A stretch of 22,002 nt of DNA from positions 1 to 22,002 of the forward strand of contig JBCCGK010000150.1 in the NCBI GenBank assembly GCA_039029315.1, in the 5' to 3' direction. Source of the stretch: JBCCCJ01 sp039029315. Its GTDB lineage: Bacteria > Bacteroidota > Bacteroidia > J057. The notes under the pieces are model-generated. The model searched no databases and was not told where the DNA came from. It saw only the letters and a program-made list of their open reading frames with translations. A program made the translations under genes and the position numbers. Positions 16,670 through 22,002 of this stretch are shown piece after piece; the first letter of the stretch is position 1, and each line of letters opens with the position of its first letter.

Positions 16670-17056
16670 TCAACGCATCTGGATACAGGGAAGCGTAGGC
16701 GACAAGCGAGAACGACTCTGCAAAAAGAGCTGCTCACGCAGGATGGGTTGGATGAGGGTGAGGAAGGTGTGGGTGGTTTGTTGCACCTTCTGACGAATCA
16801 GTTGCTCAACGCAGTGGAGCAGGGATTCTGGATGTGTGAGGAGAAGGAAAAAATAGGGAGAAGGTGCTTTTTTCTGCTGAAGGGATCGTTCGACATCTTC
16901 CCTGGAATCATGGAAATCTGTGGAGAGAACGATTTCTGTCCTGTGGCGCCACAGGGCAGGGGGGTGATAGTGAAAATGAAACTGGGAAAACCCTACAGAC
17001 AGGATAGCTCGAAGCAATACCTGCAAGAATTGGAGAATAGGGGTTGATCTGTTCAT
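16670..17056 (-). CDS. Doubtful small hypothetical protein
   Basis: A 128-residue frame filling most of the 500-base gap between the polytopic membrane protein and the DinB-fold protein, on the same strand as both. The middle reads like a helical protein (TDFHDSREDVERSLQQKK, HCVEQLIRQKVQQ), and its codons vary in the third position as in a real gene. The opposite strand also has a 133-residue frame here, which looks less protein-like. There is no recognised domain, signal or binding-site evidence for either. Confidence 0.35.
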   Translation of the reverse strand: MNRSTPILQFLQVLLRAILSVGFSQFHFHYHPPALWRHRTEIVLSTDFHDSREDVERSLQQKKAPSPYFFLLLTHPESLLHCVEQLIRQKVQQTTHTFLTLIQPILREQLFLQSRSRLSPTLPCIQMR

Positions 17057-17130
17057 TCAGGAGAAAGATACGGAATATTGAGCAGGAAATACAAAGATTT
17101 CGTGGGGCAGAGACGCTTCTTTCCTGAAGA

Positions 17131-17676
17131 TTAGTGGGGATAATCAGGCTGTGCCTTCACCCGTTCGATTTGTGATCGATGACGATCCAAATGAAACCGC
17201 AGGAATTCAAGCCGTTGGACCACATTCATGGGACCAGAGATGGGATGTGGATACACCACTTGTTCTGGATCGAGTTCTGCAAGCGCAACAATCAGTTCTT
17301 CCACCAACTGTGTGCAAAGCCTGAGACGTGCCTTCCAATAGTGTAGCGATCCACCCCACTGAGGAGCTGCAATGGCAGGAACCTGTTCTTTGGGTTGCCA
17401 GGTATTGGCAACGATCTCTTCAATAGAAAGACCAGCACTGGGAGAAGAGCCTTCCCAGATGGCCTGGTCTTGTTGAATACCTTCGATCGCTCTGAACATA
17501 CCTGCGAGGCCTGCTTGCTCGGCGCGAACCATATGCTCGGCAATCTCCAGCAGAGACCATGAAGTAGGAGAGGGTTTGAACCGTGCTTGTGCAGGCGAGA
17601 CATCTTCAAGGGTAGCTAGAAATGACAGGCGGGCGGACTCGATGTCCTGAATTAAGGAAGGCAAGCTTGGATTCAT
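17131..17676 (-). CDS. DinB/DUF664-superfamily protein
   Basis: A 181-residue four-helix-bundle protein. The frame is open 20 codons further, but the start MNPSLPSLIQDIESAR at 17676 gives the standard DinB beginning; the adjacent ATG at 17679 is equally possible. The metal-binding triad is visible: His48 (LLEIAEHMVRAE) and His162 with His166 (FHLDRHRSQI). DinB-fold proteins bind a divalent metal and include thiol-dependent transferases (bacillithiol, mycothiol) as well as many of unknown role. A short frame ending at 17684 lies just upstream on the same strand. Confidence 0.85.
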   Translation of the reverse strand: MNPSLPSLIQDIESARLSFLATLEDVSPAQARFKPSPTSWSLLEIAEHMVRAEQAGLAGMFRAIEGIQQDQAIWEGSSPSAGLSIEEIVANTWQPKEQVPAIAAPQWGGSLHYWKARLRLCTQLVEELIVALAELDPEQVVYPHPISGPMNVVQRLEFLRFHLDRHRSQIERVKAQPDYPH

Positions 17677-17683
17677 CATAGAC

Positions 17684-17857
17684 TCAATATGGTATCCCAA
17701 AGATAGTGAAAGAGGCCCAACAAAATAGATTGTCATTGATCGTTCGGGATCGAAGTATTGCCTGCCTGAGGGATTCTGCGGGGAAAAACGGATGCTCCTG
17801 CAACCATTCTTCTATGTACAGTTCCATCCATTCCCTGCTTGCTGTTTCCTCTACGGA
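17684..17857 (-). pseudogene. Short protein-like frame, possible remnant or frameshifted gene
   Basis: From an ATG at 17827 the minus strand encodes 47 residues (MELYIEEWLQEHPFFPAESL and on) ending 7 bases before the DinB start; the frame stays open upstream to a TAG near 17858 and reads VEETASREW. The composition is strongly protein-like. A neighbouring frame just upstream (MSRFSFGWCRKHCDEPLV) could be its original N-terminus, lost by a one-base frameshift near 17860. This is inference: it may also be a short leader gene or chance. Confidence 0.3.
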
Positions 17858-17979
17858 CTAGAGGCTCATCACAATGTTTTCTGCACCAGCCAAATGAAAA
17901 ACGACTCATCTCAGCTAGCCTGGTTTTAGAAGAGGCAGAATTATGAAGATTGATGGACAATATGGGACTTTTCGGGCAC

Positions 17980-17995
17980 GGGGGGGGGAGGGGGA
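17980..17995. repeat. G-tract (nine G, A, then five G)
   Basis: A run of nine G (17980-17988), an A, and five more G (17990-17994). With the GGG at 17974-17976 it could form a G-quadruplex. Such homopolymers change length by slippage and are prone to sequencing error. It lies in a gap about 140 bases upstream of the VQRK-motif gene. Confidence 0.6.
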
Positions 17996-18122
17996 AGATA
18001 AGCAATGGATTAACATGACTTGATCGGAAATGCTTGGTGGCTTCTCTAAAAATTCCTATCTTACGAAAGGTTCATCTTGGTATTCTTTTTGTCTTGGTAA
18101 ACTACCTCAAGAATATTCTTCT

Positions 18123-18794
18123 ATGAGAAGCTCCCTTCCTCAACAAAAATCTCACTCGCTTGCCAACAGAGAGCTAGTTCAGCGAAAAATGAATACTTCT
18201 ACTCCTGGAATGATGCCTCCCAATGCAGGGATTCGCCCCATTGTTCAACGCAAGGCAAACAAATCAGAAGTACAGCCCATACAGCAACAGGCAGTCTCGC
18301 AAGGAGTTGTTCAACGTGTTCTGGAACATATTCCATATCAGAACATAGAACCGGAAGATACTCCATATCGTAATGTAGATATTTACGGGACTGCAAGAGG
18401 CGTTTTTGGAAGGACAACTGGTGTTTCGCCTCAGCTGGCTGAGTTCCATCAATCCTTGGATCATAGTGGAGAAGAGGATCATCCATTTTTATATCAGCCC
18501 GCTGGCCCAAGATTGGGGTGGAGAGCAGGCCAACTAGAAAATGAGTTTTTGCGAAGACAGCCATCTTCACCTATCTTTCAGGATAGATTGGCTAGATCAT
18601 TTCCTGCCATGGCTCTACGGCCTTTAGCGGCCGGAGCTGCAGGTACCGGCGGAATGATGTACAATCATAGACACCTGCCACCTAGAGCTATTGCAGGGAT
18701 GGCAGCTGCAGCAAGGCGTCATCCACTTATGGCAGGCCTAGTTGGAGCGGCTGGAATAGGTACGCTCCTTTCCCGTCTGGGTCAAAATAGGTAG
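18123..18794 (+). CDS. VQRK-motif protein with hydrophobic Gly/Ala-rich C-terminus (DUF4157/eCIS-associated-like)
   Basis: The frame is open from 18030, but the ATG at 18123 (MRSSLPQQKS) gives the kind of start seen in DUF4157-type proteins; this makes 223 residues. The first 65 residues are polar, low in structure, and carry VQRK (19-22), VQRK (41-44) and VQR (63-65), spaced about 22 apart. Such QRK motifs are typical of the N-terminal regions of DUF4157-containing proteins linked to extracellular contractile injection systems. The DUF4157 HExxH domain itself is absent. A paired PYQNIE / PYRNVD segment follows, and residues 165-217 are rich in Gly, Ala and Met with hydrophobic stretches, suggesting membrane insertion. 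No eCIS gene is in the window. A secreted effector or toxin is inference only. Confidence 0.65.
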   Translation: MRSSLPQQKSHSLANRELVQRKMNTSTPGMMPPNAGIRPIVQRKANKSEVQPIQQQAVSQGVVQRVLEHIPYQNIEPEDTPYRNVDIYGTARGVFGRTTGVSPQLAEFHQSLDHSGEEDHPFLYQPAGPRLGWRAGQLENEFLRRQPSSPIFQDRLARSFPAMALRPLAAGAAGTGGMMYNHRHLPPRAIAGMAAAARRHPLMAGLVGAAGIGTLLSRLGQNR

Positions 18795-18837
18795 GAGTGA
18801 AGATGCTGAAAAGGACATTGCGATAAGGGATGAAATG

Positions 18838-18883
18838 AAAAAGCGAGAGCTACAAATAATTCCTCTAATTCCTCTCGTTTTTT
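18838..18883 (+). terminator. Rho-independent-type terminator after the VQRK-motif gene
   Basis: AAAAAGCGAGAG (18838-18849) pairs with CTCTCGTTTTTT (18872-18883), 12 positions with one G-T pair, around a 22-nt loop, and the 3' arm is itself the T-run. It lies 44 bases past the stop codon. Confidence 0.65.
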
Positions 18884-19123
18884 CGCAGACATCTTTCCTC
18901 TCGCTCAGCATGAAATTCGTGAAGGAAGGAAACGTATATTTACACTGATATAAACTCAATTTAGGGCAGACGCATCACACTCGAATCAACTGTAGCAGGG
19001 AGTGATTGTTGAGCGAAGCCCTGTATCTTCTTTGCTTCAGACGAGGTCTATCTTTCATTTGAGTGATGGTTTCTTTTGTTATTTCGTTCCCAATCCATTC
19101 TCTGATGGGACTTATGCCCCGCC
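18884..19123. other. Gene-free stretch
   Basis: No convincing ORF, RNA gene or promoter is seen on either strand here. The start of a 115-residue plus-strand frame (19063-19410) falls in it, but that frame runs through hairpins and repeats and does not look like protein. Confidence 0.4.
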
Positions 19124-19322
19124 TAACTATTACCCTGTGTAAAACGGTTCTGACCTCCCCTTTCGCCTTGCTGCCCCTCCTAAGAGGAGTGGCTGGCGAG
19201 AATCATTGCTTTTCTAAGAAAAGGCCCTGTGTGAAGCTCCTCTCAGGGGCGCGGATTGTGCAGTGGGGGTCAAAGGAGGTCGACAAACTTTTTGGACCCT
19301 GTACGATTACACAGTTTAGTTA
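19124..19322. mobile_element. Possible MITE-like element or insertion-sequence remnant
   Basis: About 199 bases are bounded by inverted ends: TAACTATTACCCTGTGTAA at 19124-19142 and TTACACAGTTTAGTTA at 19307-19322 (reverse complement TAACTAAACTGTGTAA). A further inverted GACCTCC / GGAGGTC pair lies inside. CTGTGTAA ends occur in several IS256-like elements. There is no transposase frame. Inside are two small hairpins: GCC-CTCCT/AGGAG-GGC (19173-19193) and CTTTTC/GAAAAG (19209-19223). Target duplications are not clear. Confidence 0.35.
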
Positions 19323-19633
19323 TCCATTGGACCTGAAAGATTCTTTGTTTTTTCGTAGGGCGTTTTTCCGTTTTTCAGACGTAAGGCGTTTTTCTGTTTT
19401 TCAGACGTAAGGCGTTTTTCTGCCCTGAGCCCATCTCGCAAACGCCTCACGTCCAGGTTTATAAACCTGGGAAATTGAGAGCATATCTCAGTGAATGAAG
19501 CAGGAATCAGATGGAACCATTCATGTGGTCCAAGGTATAATAAATCCTCATCATCCCTTCTATTGACACTCAATTCCATAGCAAAACGTCCAAAGTTCTG
19601 AAAAAGGGGAGAAGATTTTTGGTCATCACTCAT
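19316..19633 (-). CDS. Doubtful small hypothetical protein
   Basis: A 105-residue minus-strand frame. The first 75 residues read like a compact protein (FGRFAMELSVNRRDDEDLL, GPHEWFHLIPASFTEICSQF), while the tail is a Lys/Arg-rich stretch (EKRLTSEKQKNALRLKNGK) made by 26-bp DNA repeats that do not keep frame, so the C-terminus may have been altered by repeat growth. It also runs through a perfect 18-bp palindrome. No binding-site, signal or domain evidence supports it, and it is divergent from the racemase gene with 77 bases between the starts. Confidence 0.35.
   Translation of the reverse strand: MSDDQKSSPLFQNFGRFAMELSVNRRDDEDLLYLGPHEWFHLIPASFTEICSQFPRFINLDVRRLRDGLRAEKRLTSEKQKNALRLKNGKTPYEKTKNLSGPMDN
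19355..19422. repeat. 26-bp direct tandem repeats (2.6 copies)
   Basis: Units at 19355-19380 and 19381-19406 differ at only two positions and a third partial unit covers 19407-19422. Each unit runs from GTARGGCGTTTTTC to GTTTTTCAGAC. The period is not a multiple of three. Confidence 0.9.
19453..19470. repeat. Perfect 18-bp palindrome
   Basis: CCAGGTTTATAAACCTGG is fully self-complementary with no spacer. It may be a dimer-protein binding site, or part of the coding sequence of the doubtful minus-strand frame here. Confidence 0.5.
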
Positions 19634-19652
19634 CTGGCCGGATTTTCATTTG

Positions 19653-19660
19653 TACATTTG
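19653..19660 (+). promoter_or_regulatory. -7 box (TACATTTG) for the racemase-deacylase operon
   Basis: TACATTTG matches the Bacteroidota consensus TAnnTTTG, 50 bases before the racemase ATG. No good -33 TTTG is seen at the usual distance upstream, so support is moderate. Confidence 0.45.
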
Positions 19661-19710
19661 ATGCGAGAAAATATCAGGTAGAAAAATTCAGGAAGGATTC
19701 ATTCAACCAT

Positions 19711-20856
19711 ATGCAGCATTCACCACTGTTAGACCAGGAAATTTCTTTTGATCGAATTGAGCTAAACATCATCGATATTCCACTGAAATCAGGCTTTCAA
19801 TCCGGGATCGGTGTCAGAAAAACAAGAAAGGCCCTGATCATCAAATGGCAGGATGCAGATGGGAGAATCGGATATGGAGAATGTTCTTGTCGACAAGACC
19901 CCTATTATTCTGCGGAATATTTGGCTGGGGTTGTAGACATGATCCAGCGATTCATTGTTCCCAACCTCAAGGCTCACCAGACTTATCGAGATGTATGGAT
20001 GTTGTTCCGAAAAATTCGTGGCTGGAATTTTGCGAAAGCAGCGGTAGAGTCAGCTATTTTTCAGGTAGCTCGTCAGGAGAGTGGATATTCCCTCTCAACA
20101 GATTTACAGGGAGCGCGCATTCAGCAAGTTCCGGTGGGGATTTCATTGGGCATCTATACAGACAAAGGGGCTATCGAAGAAGTCGTCATGGAATCCATAG
20201 AGGCGGGCTATCAAAGACTGAAATTCAAGATCGCCCCATTTGTAGACACCCGCTTGTTCGACCATATTCGACCCTTGCTGGATCGGCATCAGGTGTACAC
20301 CAGCTTTGATGCCAATGGAAGCTATTACGCCAAAGATCTCGACGCTTTTGCTTACTTTGTGGAAGCATTTGATACAGTCATTGAGCAGCCCTTTTCTCCT
20401 TCTCGCTTCGATGTGTTATTGGAGGCAAAAAAGCGATTTCCTCAGCTAAAAATATGCTTTGATGAAGAATTGAAAAGCATTGGGAATCTCATGAAACTGC
20501 ACAAACTGGGAATGCTCGATGAGGTCAATCTGAAAATGGGCCGTGTGGGAGGCTTGATCAATAGTCTCGAAATTCTCAATTATTGTCATCAGGAGGAGAT
20601 TCCCTGCTGGATTGGTGGAATGTTTGAAACTGGAATTGGTAGGTGGTTGAACCTGGAACTGGCTTCCTTCCTCCCACATGCTCGTGCACACGACTTAAGT
20701 CCATCTCTCCGCTATTTTGTAGAGGACATCATCCATCCCAGCGTGCAAATGCAGCACGGCTATGTCGATATGACAAAGAGGGAAGAGAGCCAAGTATTGC
20801 CAGAATTGATCCAGAAGTACCGAATCGATCACCTCATATTTGATTGCAAGAAGTAA
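19711..20856 (+). CDS. N-acylamino-acid racemase / o-succinylbenzoate synthase-type enolase
   Basis: A 381-residue enolase-superfamily enzyme of the muconate-lactonizing subgroup. The catalytic residues are in place: the KxK motif (Lys171, Lys173 in LKFKIAP), metal ligands Asp200 (SFDANGSY), Glu225 (IEQPF) and Asp251 (CFDEEL), and the second catalytic Lys275 (NLKMGRVGG). The signature GGMFETGIGR (302-311) matches the GGMxESGIGR motif of the NSAR/OSBS family. Members racemise N-acylamino acids and/or make o-succinylbenzoate for menaquinone, and many do both. The next gene, five bases downstream, is an N-acyl-D-amino-acid deacylase, which favours the racemase role: the pair would interconvert N-acyl-D and L forms. 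No other men gene is seen in the window. A dipeptide epimerase is a less likely alternative. Confidence 0.88.
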   Translation: MQHSPLLDQEISFDRIELNIIDIPLKSGFQSGIGVRKTRKALIIKWQDADGRIGYGECSCRQDPYYSAEYLAGVVDMIQRFIVPNLKAHQTYRDVWMLFRKIRGWNFAKAAVESAIFQVARQESGYSLSTDLQGARIQQVPVGISLGIYTDKGAIEEVVMESIEAGYQRLKFKIAPFVDTRLFDHIRPLLDRHQVYTSFDANGSYYAKDLDAFAYFVEAFDTVIEQPFSPSRFDVLLEAKKRFPQLKICFDEELKSIGNLMKLHKLGMLDEVNLKMGRVGGLINSLEILNYCHQEEIPCWIGGMFETGIGRWLNLELASFLPHARAHDLSPSLRYFVEDIIHPSVQMQHGYVDMTKREESQVLPELIQKYRIDHLIFDCKK

Positions 20857-20861
20857 CACAT

Positions 20862-22002
20862 ATGCTAGATTATCTCATCAAAGGAGCAACTGTCTGCACA
20901 GGCTTACATGAGCCTGCCAAGCAGTGGAATGTCGGAATTCAACAAGACAGAATAGTCTTGTTTGAGCAAGCCGATGCTTGCCCGCCCGCCGAAACTATCA
21001 TCGATGCCGAAGGCTTGATCCTGGCTCCAGGATTCATTGATCCACATGCTTCAACAGGCTTTGGTTACTTCTTCCCCAAAGCTGCGGACCACAAACTCTA
21101 TCAAGGGATCACCACCGAGATTTTTGGAAACTGCGGAACTTCGCCTGGACCCATTGGGCCAGAACTGCTGCCGACGATGAACAAAATTGCCGATGAGATG
21201 GGATTTCCCTTTGATTGGAGATCTCTGGCAGAGTATTTTGATCGCATTGAAGAGCGACTGCAATTCAACATCGCAACCCTTGTCGGCCATAGTACCCTGA
21301 GAGGGGGGCATATGAAGGATTGGAAACAATTGGAAGCCCAAAGCCTGGACGAGATGAAGCAGGCCCTGGCAGAGGCCATGGATGAAGGGGCCCTCGGTCT
21401 GTCTACAGGCCTGATTTATGCGCCAGGTTGTTTTGCAGAATTGGAAGAAATCATCGATCTGGCCAAAGTGGTTGCCCAAAAGGGAGGGATCTATGCTTCA
21501 CATATTCGCGATGAACGCAACAATGTGGAGGAAGCCATTTCGGAAGCATTGACCATCGGAGAAGGGGCACAGATTCCCGTATTGATCAGCCACCTGAAAG
21601 CTGCCGAAAAACAAAATTGGGGCAAAATTCCTGCAATCCTGCAACAGATTGAAGCCTACAACAGCAAACATCCCGATCTTCAGGCGCGAGTAGATGTATA
21701 TCCCTATACAGCAGTATCAACCAAACTGCGCGCATTTGTGCCTAATTATCTGCTCAAGGATGGAATCGCCAACATCCCCCAAAAACTGGAAAACCCGCAG
21801 GCCCGCATCGACATTGCCAACTGGATCGAGGAGCGGGATTATGACCTCAGCAGAATGATGATCATTTCCGATGAGTATGAAGAGTATGCTGCCAAAACAG
21901 TTACACACATTGCGCAGGAACAAGGATTAAGCATGGGAGATACCATTGCGGAGATCCTGACCAAAAGCACCGAAACCTGGATCGTCTATCACTGCATCAG
22001 TC
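20862..22002 (+). CDS. N-acyl-D-amino-acid deacylase-like amidohydrolase (3'-truncated by window)
   Basis: The frame opens with an ATG five bases after the racemase stop and runs to the window end (380 codons). The family pattern is clear: APGFIDPH near the start of the barrel, GITTEIFGNCGTSPGP, EAMDEGALGLSTGLIYAPG, YASHIRDE, ISHLK and DVYPYTA. The tight zinc site known from D-aminoacylase is complete: Cys91, His214 and His244, with spacing close to Cys96/His220/His250 of the Alcaligenes enzyme. The HxH of the second metal site is HAS here (His62, Ser64), so one ligand is missing. The catalytic Asp region falls beyond the window. The likely reaction is removal of the acyl group from N-acyl-D-amino acids; the altered site leaves true activity open. 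Confidence 0.9.
   Translation, partial: MLDYLIKGATVCTGLHEPAKQWNVGIQQDRIVLFEQADACPPAETIIDAEGLILAPGFIDPHASTGFGYFFPKAADHKLYQGITTEIFGNCGTSPGPIGPELLPTMNKIADEMGFPFDWRSLAEYFDRIEERLQFNIATLVGHSTLRGGHMKDWKQLEAQSLDEMKQALAEAMDEGALGLSTGLIYAPGCFAELEEIIDLAKVVAQKGGIYASHIRDERNNVEEAISEALTIGEGAQIPVLISHLKAAEKQNWGKIPAILQQIEAYNSKHPDLQARVDVYPYTAVSTKLRAFVPNYLLKDGIANIPQKLENPQARIDIANWIEERDYDLSRMMIISDEYEEYAAKTVTHIAQEQGLSMGDTIAEILTKSTETWIVYHCIS

Noticed and set aside
16646..17047. 133-residue plus-strand frame
   Set aside because: Overlaps a more protein-like minus-strand frame that matches the local gene direction.
17733..18005. 90-residue minus-strand frame
   Set aside because: Its start passes through the G-tract (PLPPPCP) and its end is less protein-like than the neighbouring frame at 17684-17857; only its middle may be a gene remnant.
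19063..19410. 115-residue plus-strand frame
   Set aside because: Runs through inverted repeats and the 26-bp repeats; composition is not protein-like.
19355..19422. 26-bp repeats as a CRISPR array
   Set aside because: Units abut with no spacers and only 2.6 copies.
18884..19710. tRNA or other stable RNA in the long gap
   Set aside because: No cloverleaf or known RNA signature could be found by eye; only short hairpins.

Overview
The window looks like chromosomal DNA of a Bacteroidota bacterium of the Cytophagia/Saprospiria kind; the exact genus cannot be read from it. Pointers are FG-GAP/ASPIC lipoproteins, a BlaI/M56 sensor pair, short Bacteroidota-style lipoprotein signals, mostly absent Shine-Dalgarno sequences, and promoter -7 boxes of the TAnnTTTG type.

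Layout. 2-4503 (+): two tandem, paralogous FG-GAP/VCBS-repeat proteins with an ATGA stop/start overlap, the first cut by the window edge. 4547-4652: hairpins between convergent genes. 4667-7793 (-): a BlaI-type repressor and an M56 (BlaR1-like) membrane metallopeptidase whose C-terminal half is about 14 ankyrin repeats; a promoter with three 20-bp operator-like repeats lies in front. 8019-9948 (-): a secreted M1-like metallopeptidase and a small lipoprotein. 10208-15273 (-): a two-subunit molybdenum hydroxylase (2Fe-2S plus molybdopterin subunit with a Tat signal) and a PQQ dehydrogenase with a fused cytochrome c domain, which could together oxidise alcohols to aldehydes to acids outside the cytoplasm. 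15382-17676 (-): an RDD membrane protein, an uncharacterised polytopic membrane protein, a doubtful small ORF and a DinB-fold protein. 18123-18794 (+): a VQRK-motif protein resembling the N-terminal regions of DUF4157/eCIS-associated proteins, followed by a clear terminator. 18884-19710: mostly non-coding, holding a possible short MITE-like element, 26-bp tandem repeats, a perfect 18-bp palindrome and one doubtful ORF. 19711-22002 (+): an N-acylamino-acid racemase/OSBS-type enolase followed by an N-acyl-D-amino-acid deacylase that runs off the window.

The strongest candidates for something new are the BlaI + M56-ankyrin sensor with its ordered operator array, the VQRK-motif orphan protein, and two enzymes with altered signature residues: the M1 peptidase lacking GAMEN and the deacylase with HxS in place of HxH. 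All functions are inferred from motifs read by eye; no database search was run.
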